Source of the DNA: Sandarakinorhabdus cyanobacteriorum | GTDB lineage: Bacteria > Pseudomonadota > Alphaproteobacteria > Sphingomonadales > Sphingomonadaceae | Length of the DNA stretch: 64,000 bases | Reading direction: 5' to 3' | Assembly (NCBI RefSeq): GCF_002251755.1 | Contig: NZ_NOXT01000121.1 | Location: 94,891-158,890, forward strand | In this document: positions 52,724 to 61,277 of the stretch, in pieces | Layout of the letters: the number at the start of each line of letters is the position of its first letter | Numbering within the stretch: position 1 is the stretch's first letter | Position numbers and translations under genes: made by a program | The notes under the pieces: generated by a model | Databases searched by the model: none | The model's input: the letters and a program-made list of their open reading frames with translations, nothing else | What the model was told of the DNA's origin: nothing

Positions 52724-52810
52724 GTGAAGCTCAGGGTGAACTCGCGCCGGGCCGATTGCCAGCCGCTGGCCGCGCGCTGGCATGCGCCGATGCCGCTGGG
52801 TCACGCCTGA
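52724..52810 (+). CDS. Possible 28-residue leader peptide before the TauE/SafE gene
   Basis: GTG 52724 lies 8 nt after AAGGGGG, the best ribosome binding site in the region, while the TauE/SafE ATG has none. The frame gives a short basic peptide (KLRVNSRRADCQPLAARWHA region) with one Cys and ends in TGATG, so its stop overlaps the exporter's start. This is the form expected for a translationally coupling or attenuating leader. No homologue is recognised; it may only be a coupling device. Confidence 0.4.
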   Translation: MKLRVNSRRADCQPLAARWHAPMPLGHA

Positions 52811-53577
52811 TGCCGGCCTGGCTCGCCGATATCATCAGCAACCCCGACATCCTGTCGGCCTTTGTTGTCGGCTTCTTTGCCCAGATGCTCGATGGCTCGC
52901 TGGGCATGGGCTTTGGCGTCCTGTCCTACACGCTGCTGAACGGCATCGGCCTTGATCCCAAAAGCGTCAGCGCCACCGTCAACGCCTCCAAGATCTTCAC
53001 CGGTACCGCCGCCTCCATCGCCCATGTGCGCGAAGGCAATGTCAACAAGTCGATGCTGCTGCGGCTCGGCGCCGGCGGCGTGGCCGGCGCGCTCATCGGC
53101 AGCCTGATCCTCGTCTCCATCCACAGCGACCAGCTGAAAATCGGGGTCAACATCTATCTGCTGGCGATCGGCGGGCTCATCCTCTATCGCGCCCGCCGCC
53201 CGCGCGCCGAACTGGCCAAGCGCCAGCACCGCACCATCATCGCGCTGTTCGGCGGCATCCTGGAGGCGCTGGCCGGCATCTGGGGCCCGTTCGTCACCTC
53301 CAGCCTCGTCGAACGCGGCGGCACCCCGCGCTATGTCGTCGGCACCAGCACCATCGCCGAAACCATCGTCGCCGTCACCGTCACCACCGTGCTGGTCGGC
53401 AATCTCGGCTTTGCCGCCGTGTCCCAGCTGGCCCTTGGCCTGATCGCCGGCGCCCTCATCGCCTCCCCCATCGCCGCCAAGCTGACCAAGAAGCTGCCCA
53501 CCAGCATCGCCATCATCTGCATCGGCCTGCTGGTCATCGTCACCAGCCTCACCCGCCTCGCCCAGCAATTGCTATGA
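52810..53577 (+). CDS. TauE/SafE-family sulfite/anion exporter
   Basis: 255 residues, seven to eight hydrophobic segments. Family blocks GSLGMGFGVLSYTLL, SKIFTGTAASIAHVREGNV and GGILEALAGIWGPFVTSSLVERG. TauE/SafE proteins move sulfite, sulfoacetate or other small anions across the inner membrane. Divergent from cysD, so a role in sulfur traffic is likely. Its last 6 bp overlap the convergent nitrilase-like gene. Its start has no own ribosome site and appears coupled to the small frame at 52724. Confidence 0.88.
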   Translation: MPAWLADIISNPDILSAFVVGFFAQMLDGSLGMGFGVLSYTLLNGIGLDPKSVSATVNASKIFTGTAASIAHVREGNVNKSMLLRLGAGGVAGALIGSLILVSIHSDQLKIGVNIYLLAIGGLILYRARRPRAELAKRQHRTIIALFGGILEALAGIWGPFVTSSLVERGGTPRYVVGTSTIAETIVAVTVTTVLVGNLGFAAVSQLALGLIAGALIASPIAAKLTKKLPTSIAIICIGLLVIVTSLTRLAQQLL

Positions 53578-55158
53578 CGCAGCACAGCGACATTCAATAC
53601 AATAACCATCGCATCCCCACGGCTGACGATCGCTCGGCCAATTGACAATCCGGATGTTGGGGCTGGCCGCTGCTTGAAGAGCCACCTTGGCGTGGCAAAC
53701 CTTGGCATGGCCGTCGATGGCTTCGGCCAACAGGCCGATGCCGCAATCCTGCAGCACATAGCCAGTGTTGCCGCTTTCTTGATTATGCCTGTTTGCCTGT
53801 TCGGTCATGGCCAGGCTGTTGGTGACGATGAGGCGCACCCCTTGCCGTGCGGCCCGCAACGCCCGCCGCACCGACCAGCGGCTCTCGATGCACCTGCCAT
53901 TGGCCGCATCCAGCGCCCAGCAGGTTGAATGATCCATGATCGGGGCGTGCACCCAGTCCACTCCAGCCGCCTGGATCAGATAATCGGCCGGCAGGTCATC
54001 ATTGATGTCAGCACAGATATAGCTCATCAACCGGCCGAGCAGTGGTGTATCAACCAGATGGATGGTCGCGCCAAAGCCGATATCCTCCAGGATCAACCCA
54101 TCGCCCCAACCGGCCAGCCCCAGCCTCATCCGATCATTTTCGTTCAGATCCCATGGCGACAGCTTGTCCTGCACCATCAGGACTTGGCCATCCCGCGACA
54201 GGTGATAGACGCGGTTGCTGCCAGGGCCGACCTTACTTGTGCCCAGTACGCCGGCCGAAACCAGCTCGGGTGAAGGCTGACTTTGCGAAAATCGCGACTT
54301 CAATTCACGGCTGAGCACAGCCAATCCGGCTTCAGACAGCGCCATTTCCGGGAACAGCAGGATATCGGCCTGTGCAGCCGCGTCCAGTACATCGGCAACG
54401 CGCTTTCCTGGATCATAATCATGCCGAACGCTGTAACTCTGCCGGTCCGGAACCGGAACAAACTTGCCTTCGGCCCAGCTTTCCATGATCGGCGCGATGG
54501 CAATTTTCAGCTGGCCGGCGCGCGGTTTCGCCGGGTCAGTCAGCGCCCTTCGATATTGCAATGCCACCCGCTGTGGCACCTCACCACGCCAGGGCGGCTG
54601 CCGATCGTTGGCTGCCACCATCGGGCTGCGGGTGACATGTGACGGCACCGGAATGACGTGCCGCAACTTGGCTGCGACCAGACCCAGCGCCACTGTGGCA
54701 ACATTCACGCCAGCCGTTGCGAGAGCCTTTGGATCAAAGCTTGCGCCGAGCCGCCCGGCCGGAATCAGCAGCGCCGGGGCGTCGACACCGAGAGGCGGGA
54801 ACAGCCTGCCTGCCATCCGCAGCCGCTCTTCCAGCGATTCGAACAAGTCCGAATCAAACTGCGGCGGCCGGGGCGGCAATTCCTCCATGCCGGGATTGAG
54901 CGGCGAAAACCAGTCATCCAGCAACACAAGCACGGAGGCCAGCGCATCGTCGCTGACGCCATCAAGCGGGCCGAAGTTGGAGATGCCTAATCCTTCATAA
55001 GCAAGCTCAGATACTTGCGTAAGCGAAAACCAGACCCAGCGTTCGTCCGGGTTCGGTCGACGATCAAGCGCATCAGGCAGCTTGCCTGCTGCCTGCACCC
55101 GCTTTGCAAGTTCTTCGGCCAGGCGCAGCAGCAGACCAGCCAGATCGTCAGCGCTCAT
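53572..55158 (-). CDS. Nitrilase-superfamily protein with unknown N-terminal domain
   Basis: 528 residues from ATG 55158; an in-frame GTG five codons earlier abuts AAGGAGGTG. Residues 1-215 are unrecognised, partly hydrophobic near 150-165. Residues ~217-500 follow the carbon-nitrogen hydrolase fold, with the candidate catalytic triad Glu271 (LLFPEMALSE), Lys332 (VQDKLSPWDL) and Cys382 (SYICADIND). The C-terminus holds four cysteines in ten residues (CDGYCIECRC, 516-525), possibly a metal site. Base composition is visibly lower in GC than in neighbours, suggesting transfer. Divergent from an HTH gene; no known pathway. Confidence 0.78.
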   Translation of the reverse strand: MSADDLAGLLLRLAEELAKRVQAAGKLPDALDRRPNPDERWVWFSLTQVSELAYEGLGISNFGPLDGVSDDALASVLVLLDDWFSPLNPGMEELPPRPPQFDSDLFESLEERLRMAGRLFPPLGVDAPALLIPAGRLGASFDPKALATAGVNVATVALGLVAAKLRHVIPVPSHVTRSPMVAANDRQPPWRGEVPQRVALQYRRALTDPAKPRAGQLKIAIAPIMESWAEGKFVPVPDRQSYSVRHDYDPGKRVADVLDAAAQADILLFPEMALSEAGLAVLSRELKSRFSQSQPSPELVSAGVLGTSKVGPGSNRVYHLSRDGQVLMVQDKLSPWDLNENDRMRLGLAGWGDGLILEDIGFGATIHLVDTPLLGRLMSYICADINDDLPADYLIQAAGVDWVHAPIMDHSTCWALDAANGRCIESRWSVRRALRAARQGVRLIVTNSLAMTEQANRHNQESGNTGYVLQDCGIGLLAEAIDGHAKVCHAKVALQAAASPNIRIVNWPSDRQPWGCDGYCIECRCAAS

Positions 55159-55271
55159 AAATCTTCCATACACCTCCTTGTGCTATTGACCAACTCCTCA
55201 TTCACGCCTAACTCATGTGGCAGGGGCAACATCGGCAACCGACAGGCTGCCGGCGCAAGGATAGTGTCAGA

Positions 55272-56105
55272 ATGTCGACTGAAGCGCCAATGGCTGAACA
55301 GTCCTTTCCTCAACTTGACGAAATCCTGACCAGCCTGGATCAGCGTTTGGCTCAGTTGCAACAGCACCCCCCACCCGTGGCAATCGGCATTGATGGACCT
55401 TGGGCCGATGCAGCCCGCCATGCCGAATCCGCAACAATGTGGATCATGCAGAGCTTTGCCGCTGGCCATCGCGATTCCCTGCGCAGAGCCGTTCCGAAAT
55501 TGGAACGCGTGCTCGCCCGCGCGGCGCTTCTGCACGGCAAGCCCCATGACCATTCCCCTGAAACCCTGTATGGCAACATCCAGGTCGCCCGCTTTCTGGC
55601 GGCCGAAGGCCAACGCCGGCCACGCGCCGAGATGCTCCGTCCCACAGAAGCTGCCGATATTTTCCAGCGCTGGCAGGTATTGGGCGATATTGTGAGGGAA
55701 TTGGTCAAGCAGCCAAATCAAACGCCGAGCGAACTGGCGGCCAAACTTGGGAAAAGCGTCTCAGCCATCTCCAACCAATTGGCCATCGGCCGCGATCCTG
55801 ATTTGCCGGGCGGTGCATGTCTAACGCGAGATGCGCAGCGGCGCTATCAGGTGATGAGTTCACACCCAGCCGTTGTCGGACTGCGCCCATCTGAACCCGG
55901 CACTCGGAACAACGATACAATCGTGTTCGGCAGAATAGAAGACATAAGGCGTACGGCTGAACTCATAAACCAAAAACCGCAAGATGAAATTGAAAGCGAT
56001 GTTCGTTTCCCAAAGATATCACAGCCAGATAAATTACTGGATGCGGAAAATATTGTGAGTTCTTCCAATGTAACAGAATTCAAGAAAACTGCATTGGCCT
56101 GGTAA
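55272..56105 (+). CDS. HTH-containing protein of unknown function
   Basis: 277 residues from ATG 55272 (AAGGAT upstream). Mostly helical; the middle resembles a scaffold or dimerisation region (ATMWIMQSFAAGHRDSLRRAVPKLERVLARAALLHGK). A helix-turn-helix is clear at about 150-172: TPSELAAKLGKSVSAISNQLAIG, as in MarR/ArsR-type or Crp-like wHTH domains. The C-terminal ~75 residues are polar, Asn/Ser-rich and low GC. It is divergent from the nitrilase-like gene (113 bp) and 1 bp upstream of the YbjN-like gene. May regulate the locus; no family assigned. Confidence 0.72.
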   Translation: MSTEAPMAEQSFPQLDEILTSLDQRLAQLQQHPPPVAIGIDGPWADAARHAESATMWIMQSFAAGHRDSLRRAVPKLERVLARAALLHGKPHDHSPETLYGNIQVARFLAAEGQRRPRAEMLRPTEAADIFQRWQVLGDIVRELVKQPNQTPSELAAKLGKSVSAISNQLAIGRDPDLPGGACLTRDAQRRYQVMSSHPAVVGLRPSEPGTRNNDTIVFGRIEDIRRTAELINQKPQDEIESDVRFPKISQPDKLLDAENIVSSSNVTEFKKTALAW

Positions 56106-56106
56106 T

Positions 56107-56535
56107 ATGTCTGAACGCGAAATATCAGAGCAAATCGCACATCTCATGCGGGAGGTCGGTTATAGGGCCGAATTGGCACAAGATGATCTCATCAAGAGCG
56201 GAGCAGGCGGACTGTCGTTTCAGATCACGGTGTTTGCTGGCCACTCCATCCAATGCTGGCTTGGCATCGGCCCAACCGAACCTGATGATTTTTCCGATAC
56301 AGACGTGTTCGCCTTCAACAAAAAATATCGTTTCGCCAAATCCTATGTGCGCATCGGTGACACCGGGATCCGTTCAATCATGCTGGAGCAGGATTTCCTG
56401 TTCGATGTCACATTACCCGATGCTGCTGTAAAGATTCGTGAAATACTCGATATCTGGGAACGCTCGTCAGCCTATCTCAAGACTGCGATGCGCAACCCAG
56501 CGCTCTTGCAGGATGAAACACCAAAGGCCGAGTGA
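56107..56535 (+). CDS. YbjN-like small protein
   Basis: 142 residues. The layout resembles YbjN/type III chaperone-like folds: helix EISEQIAHLMREVGYRAEL, strands with SFQITVFAGHSIQCWLGIG, NKKYRFAKSYVRIGD, then LEQDFLFDVTLPDAAVKIREILDIWERSSAYL. This fold usually acts as a protein-binding adaptor. It starts 1 bp after the HTH gene and is co-translated with it. Low GC like the two genes beside it. Exact partner unknown. Confidence 0.7.
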   Translation: MSEREISEQIAHLMREVGYRAELAQDDLIKSGAGGLSFQITVFAGHSIQCWLGIGPTEPDDFSDTDVFAFNKKYRFAKSYVRIGDTGIRSIMLEQDFLFDVTLPDAAVKIREILDIWERSSAYLKTAMRNPALLQDETPKAE

Positions 56536-56545
56536 CCGCCAACCC

Positions 56546-57451
56546 TCAGCAATCGATCATCACGATCCGCCGCCGGGGGGTGTCACCGCCGTCAACCAGC
56601 AGGGCGCCATATTCCGGCACCTCCACCCAGGTCGACACATCGCGGGTCAGCGGCTCCGATGCGACCAGCGTGCCGGCCCCACCTTCGCCGGCCATCTTCC
56701 ACTCGCCATCGCGAAAGCCATAACGCTCGCCGATGGTGAACCACTGGCTCAGAAACTCGATCCCGCCCTGGAACGGCGGCTTCTCGAACCGGCCGAAATC
56801 AAAGGTGAAGCGGGTGGCCACCAGCGCCCGCCCATCCGACACGACCAGATTGACCGAGGATGATCGGGTGATGCCATGATCGGCACGCACGCGGCGGATG
56901 GTCCTGAACGCCGCGTTGACCGCGCGGAAGATCGCATCGGTGGTGAAGGGCCCGGCCGGATCCTCCACATTCGACAGCACCAGCGCATGCAGGAAGGCGC
57001 TGTCGGTCAGCGCCGTCATCGCCTTGGCCACATCCGGCTTGATGTGCGGCCACAGGGCGGCGCGCATGCGGCCGAATTCGGCCAGATCGCCATTGTGGGC
57101 CAACACCAGCGGGCTGCCGGCCAGGTGGAACGGGTGCAGGCTCTGCTGGTTGATGGTGGCGCTGCCGTCCAGCGGCACGCCGCGCAGATGCGCCACCAGG
57201 CTCCGCACCTTCAGGCGCGCCGCCAGCGCGCGCAAATTGGCATCGAACACCGCGACATTGGTGGAATGGAAGGTCAGCGGCAGGTGCGGATCATTGAGAT
57301 CGTCGTTCCACGCCGCCAGGCCAAAGCCGGCCAGATTGAGCATGGCGAGCAATTGCGCATCGGTGGTCTGGTTGAGCAACGCATTGTCGGGCCGCACCAC
57401 CAGATGCTCCAGCAGCACCGGCGCGCCCACATAGCCCAGCATCCGGCACAT
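56546..57451 (-). CDS. Class II glutamine amidotransferase
   Basis: 301 residues from ATG 57451. The start is fixed by the catalytic Cys2 of Ntn amidotransferases (MCRMLGYVG). Other family features: LAMLNLAGFGLAAW, LVAHLRGVP with the glutamine-site Arg, SLHPFHLAGSPLVLAHNGDLAEF with the oxyanion Asn-Gly. Resembles YafJ/EgtC-type stand-alone amidotransferases. ATG overlaps the stop of the cyclic-nucleotide-binding gene by one base. Amide acceptor unknown. Confidence 0.9.
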   Translation of the reverse strand: MCRMLGYVGAPVLLEHLVVRPDNALLNQTTDAQLLAMLNLAGFGLAAWNDDLNDPHLPLTFHSTNVAVFDANLRALAARLKVRSLVAHLRGVPLDGSATINQQSLHPFHLAGSPLVLAHNGDLAEFGRMRAALWPHIKPDVAKAMTALTDSAFLHALVLSNVEDPAGPFTTDAIFRAVNAAFRTIRRVRADHGITRSSSVNLVVSDGRALVATRFTFDFGRFEKPPFQGGIEFLSQWFTIGERYGFRDGEWKMAGEGGAGTLVASEPLTRDVSTWVEVPEYGALLVDGGDTPRRRIVMIDC

Positions 57452-58356
57452 CAGGCTGCCTCCATCGCCGCCAGCCGCGCCCGCACCCGGGTCAGGCGGC
57501 GCTGATCCCGCACCAGCGCGGCGCCCAGCAGCCGCGCCAGCTTCTGCCCGGTGCCGCCGTCGGGCAACGCCGGCAGGCAGAACAGCTCGGCCTCCTCCCG
57601 CACCAGCAGCCGCGCCGGCCACGCCCGGCCCGCCACAAAGGCGGCACCGCCGGCCAGGGCGCCGGGCCCGTGCACCAGATATTGCAGGCCATCGCCCGAT
57701 TGCCACATCAGCGCCCCGCGCAGCACGATCCACAGCGGCGGCGGCCCGCCATCCAGCCGCGCGCCGGGGCTGTGGCGATGGCCGGTACCGGCCGCCACCA
57801 GCGCCTGCCAGTCAGCCGGCGTGAACTGATCAAAGCCGGGAAATGTGTGCAGGCGGGCGCCAACGAAATCGGTCACGAAATCGGCGTTTGCGGTCACCGG
57901 CGCGCACGCTGCGGTCACCGGCGGCCCCAGCGCGGCCACCAGATCATGGCTGCGCGCCGCAACCTGCGCCCGCAGCGCCGCCGCCAGCGCCAGCGCGGCG
58001 GCATCGCCAGCCTCGGCCATGCCGGCAAAGCGCGTCAGATCCAGCCGCCAGCCGGCCACATCCGTCGCCGCCAGCGCATCGGCCGATCGCCGGCCACCAT
58101 CCAGCAGGCAAAACTCCCCCAGCATGGCCCCCGCGCCCAGCCGCGCCAGTTCAACATGGCCGTCGCCCGGGGTGCGGCCGGTCACCACCGCCGTGCCACG
58201 CTCGATCAGATACAGGCCATCCGATTGATCATGCTGGCGAAAAATCGCATCGCCAGCCGGCACCGCAAATGGCACCGCCAGCCGCGCCAGGGCGGCCGCC
58301 GCATCGGCCGGCAACCAACCCAGCTGCGCCAAAGCCTCTTGGGCGCTCCATGCCAT
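57451..58356 (-). CDS. Double cyclic-nucleotide-binding domain protein
   Basis: 301 residues from ATG 58356 behind GGGGGAG. The first cNMP-like domain is at about 20-125 (IFRQHDQSDGLYLIERGTAVVTGR, LGAGAMLGEFCLLDGGRRSADALAATD, close to the phosphate-binding cassette GEFxxxxxxxRSA). The second, more degenerate one is at about 175-270 (PPPLWIVLRGALMWQSGDGLQYLVHGPGALAGGAAFVAG, no Arg of the cassette). No HTH domain, so not a transcription factor. Coupled by one base to the amidotransferase, which it may control. Confidence 0.82.
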   Translation of the reverse strand: MAWSAQEALAQLGWLPADAAAALARLAVPFAVPAGDAIFRQHDQSDGLYLIERGTAVVTGRTPGDGHVELARLGAGAMLGEFCLLDGGRRSADALAATDVAGWRLDLTRFAGMAEAGDAAALALAAALRAQVAARSHDLVAALGPPVTAACAPVTANADFVTDFVGARLHTFPGFDQFTPADWQALVAAGTGHRHSPGARLDGGPPPLWIVLRGALMWQSGDGLQYLVHGPGALAGGAAFVAGRAWPARLLVREEAELFCLPALPDGGTGQKLARLLGAALVRDQRRLTRVRARLAAMEAA

Positions 58357-58442
58357 GGCCCACACTCCCCCCGAAGTGCCCCCATGATAGGCCCAAGCCG
58401 GCCGCCTTGGCCAGCCCCGGTAATGTCTTGATTGTCAGTGGG

Positions 58443-61172
58443 TTACAGCGCGCCGTGGCAGTGCTTGAACTTCTTGCCGCTGCCGCACGGGCATTCGGCA
58501 TTGCGGCTCACCGTCTGGCGCCACTCCTCCACATCGGCCGGATCAATATCGATCATTGCCGTTGCATCCTGCGCCGCCGCCAGCATGCCCGCCGGCAAGG
58601 TCGAACCAAAGGCGTCGAAATTCAAGCTGTTGACCACCGGATCGGCCGTGGTCACAAACGACGACAGCTCGGCCGGCGGCTCATCCGCAGCCAAGCTGAA
58701 CTGGGCATTGGCCAGCATGCGCGTCACATCCTCGCGCACGCTGGCAAGCATGCGTTCGAACAGGGCAAAGGCCTCGCGCTTGTACTCGTTGATCGGCGTC
58801 TTCTGGGCATAGGCGCGCAGATGGATGACCGATCGCAGCGAATCCAGCGTCGCCAGATGCTCCTTCCAGTGATGGTCAAGCGCCTGCAGCAAAAAGCTTT
58901 TTTCGATGCTGATCCAGGTCTCGGCCGGCAACTCCGCCGCCTTGGCCGCCACCAGCGCATCAGCCTGCTCGATCAGCCGGTCGACGATGATTTCGGGGTC
59001 AATCCCCTCTTCCTTCGCCCAGGCCGCCACATCCACCGACAGGCCGAGCGTGCCGGTCACATCCTCCTGCAGGCCGGCCACATCCCATTGTTCGGGATAG
59101 CTGCCCAGCGGGCACCGCGTGGCCACGATGGCGTTCACCGTCTCGTGGCGCATGTCCACCACGACGTCGCCCACCGTGTCCGAATCCATGATGTCGGCGC
59201 GCTGTTCATAGACGACCTTGCGCTGGTCGTTCATCACGTCATCATATTGCAGCAGCTGCTTGCGGATGTCGTAATTGCGCGCTTCCACCTTCTTCTGGGC
59301 GGTCTCGATCGCCTTGGAAATCCACGGGTGGATGATGGCCTCACCCTCTTCCAGGCCGGAATTCATCAGGCGGGACAGCATGTTCTGCTGGCCAAAGATG
59401 CGCAGCAGATCATCATCGAGGCTGAGGTAGAAACGCGACAGGCCGGGATCGCCCTGGCGGCCCGACCGGCCGCGCAACTGGTTGTCGATGCGGCGGCTCT
59501 CATGGCGTTCGGTGCCCAGCACGAACAGGCCGCCATTGGCCTTCACCTGGGCGCATTCGGCCGCCACTTCAGCCTTGATGCGGGCTTCGGCAGCCTCACG
59601 CTCCGGTCCTTCCGGCATGCCGGCCAGCTCGCGCGCGATGCGGGCCTCGTCGTTGCCGCCCAGCTTGATGTCGGTGCCGCGGCCGGCCATGTTGGTGGCG
59701 ATGGTCACGGCGCCGATGCGGCCGGCCTGCTCCACGATGGCGGCTTCCTGCTCGTGATAACGGGCGTTCAGCACGACATGCTCGACGCCTTCCTGCTTCA
59801 GGAAGTCCGACAGCATTTCGCTCTTCTCGATCGAAACCGTGCCAACCAGCACCGGTTGCCCGCGCTCCTGCGCGCCCCGGATCGCCTTCACGATGGCTTT
59901 GAACTTGTCCTGGCTGTTCTTGTAGAACTCGTCGTCCACATCCTTGCGCTGCACCGGCAGGTTGGTGGGGATTTCCACGACGTTCAGCTTGTAGATGTCA
60001 TAGAATTCCGCCGCTTCGGTGCTGGCCGTGCCGGTCATCCCGCCAAGCTTGGGATACATGCGGAAATAATTCTGGAAGGTGATGCTGGCCAGAGTCTGGT
60101 TCTCCGGCATGATCTGCACGCCTTCCTTGGCCTCCACGGCCTGGTGCAGGCCTTCGGACCAGCGGCGCCCGTCCATCATGCGGCCGGTGAATTCATCGAT
60201 GATGATCACCTTGCCGTCGCGCACGATATAATCGGTGTCGCGGCGGAAGATCACAATGGCGCGCAAGGCCTGGTTCAGGTGGTGCACCACCTGGGTATTC
60301 TCGAAATCATAGAGATTCTCGCCCTGCAGCAGCCCGGCCGCCGCCAGCATCCGCTCCACCTTCTCGGTGCCGGCCTCGGTGAGGATCACCGACTTCTGCT
60401 TCTCGTCAACCTCGACATCCTCGCGCTCAAGCTCCTTCACCACGGCGTTGACCTGGGTGTAGAGCGCAGACTTGTCATCGGTCGGGCCGGAGATGATCAG
60501 CGGGGTGCGCGCCTCGTCAATCAGGACGCTGTCCACCTCGTCCACCACCGCCATGTAGAACGGCCGCTGCACCATCTGCTCGCGGCTGTACTTCATGTTG
60601 TCGCGCAGATAGTCGAAGCCAAACTCGTTGTTGGTGCCATAGGTGATGTCGCAATTATAGGCATCGCGCCGCGACTGATCATCCAGATTGGGCACGATCA
60701 CGCCCACGCTCAGCCCCAGGAAGCGATAGACCTTGCCCATCCACTGGCTGTCGCGGGTGGCGAGATAGTCATTCACCGTCACCACATGCACGCCGCGGCC
60801 GGTGAGCGCATTCAGATACACCGCCAGCGTCGCCACCAGCGTCTTGCCTTCGCCGGTGCGCATTTCGGCGATCTCGCCCCGGTGCAGCACGATGCCGCCG
60901 ATCAGCTGCACATCATAATGGCGCTGGCCCAGCGTGCGCTTGGCCGCCTCGCGTACCGTCGCAAAGGCTTCGGGCAGGATATCGTCGGTGGTCTTGCCCT
61001 CGGCCAGCAGCGCCTTCAGCTTGGGCGTCTGCGCCTGCAGCTCGGCATCGCTCAGCGCGCTGATCTGCGGCTCCAGATCATTGATGCGCTTGATGATCGG
61101 CCGCAACGATTTCAGGTAGCGATCGTTGCTGGAACCGAAAAGGGTTTTGGCAATCTTGCCCAGACCGAGCAT
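58443..61172 (-). CDS. secA: Preprotein translocase subunit SecA
   Basis: 909 residues, full length. Walker A in [18 protein letters not shown]-box-like [46 protein letters not shown]-terminal zinc SEC-C motif [17 protein letters not shown]-driven motor that pushes unfolded preproteins through SecYEG. Monocistronic by appearance, with ~90 bp gaps on both sides. Confidence 0.98.
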   Translation of the reverse strand: MLGLGKIAKTLFGSSNDRYLKSLRPIIKRINDLEPQISALSDAELQAQTPKLKALLAEGKTTDDILPEAFATVREAAKRTLGQRHYDVQLIGGIVLHRGEIAEMRTGEGKTLVATLAVYLNALTGRGVHVVTVNDYLATRDSQWMGKVYRFLGLSVGVIVPNLDDQSRRDAYNCDITYGTNNEFGFDYLRDNMKYSREQMVQRPFYMAVVDEVDSVLIDEARTPLIISGPTDDKSALYTQVNAVVKELEREDVEVDEKQKSVILTEAGTEKVERMLAAAGLLQGENLYDFENTQVVHHLNQALRAIVIFRRDTDYIVRDGKVIIIDEFTGRMMDGRRWSEGLHQAVEAKEGVQIMPENQTLASITFQNYFRMYPKLGGMTGTASTEAAEFYDIYKLNVVEIPTNLPVQRKDVDDEFYKNSQDKFKAIVKAIRGAQERGQPVLVGTVSIEKSEMLSDFLKQEGVEHVVLNARYHEQEAAIVEQAGRIGAVTIATNMAGRGTDIKLGGNDEARIARELAGMPEGPEREAAEARIKAEVAAECAQVKANGGLFVLGTERHESRRIDNQLRGRSGRQGDPGLSRFYLSLDDDLLRIFGQQNMLSRLMNSGLEEGEAIIHPWISKAIETAQKKVEARNYDIRKQLLQYDDVMNDQRKVVYEQRADIMDSDTVGDVVVDMRHETVNAIVATRCPLGSYPEQWDVAGLQEDVTGTLGLSVDVAAWAKEEGIDPEIIVDRLIEQADALVAAKAAELPAETWISIEKSFLLQALDHHWKEHLATLDSLRSVIHLRAYAQKTPINEYKREAFALFERMLASVREDVTRMLANAQFSLAADEPPAELSSFVTTADPVVNSLNFDAFGSTLPAGMLAAAQDATAMIDIDPADVEEWRQTVSRNAECPCGSGKKFKHCHGAL

Positions 61173-61277
61173 GGAATTCCTGACTTCACAAAACGCAGCG
61201 CTGGCGCGGCCGCGCCTTACGCCTGGGGCATCGGCGGGGATGTAGGGTCAGGATGTGCCGTCGTCAATGTGCGGGGC

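Noticed and set aside
52408..52810. Extended N-terminus of 134 residues for the TauE/SafE protein
   Set aside because: The extension is Pro/Arg/Ala-rich with no family similarity, and the membrane protein starts naturally at ATG 52810.
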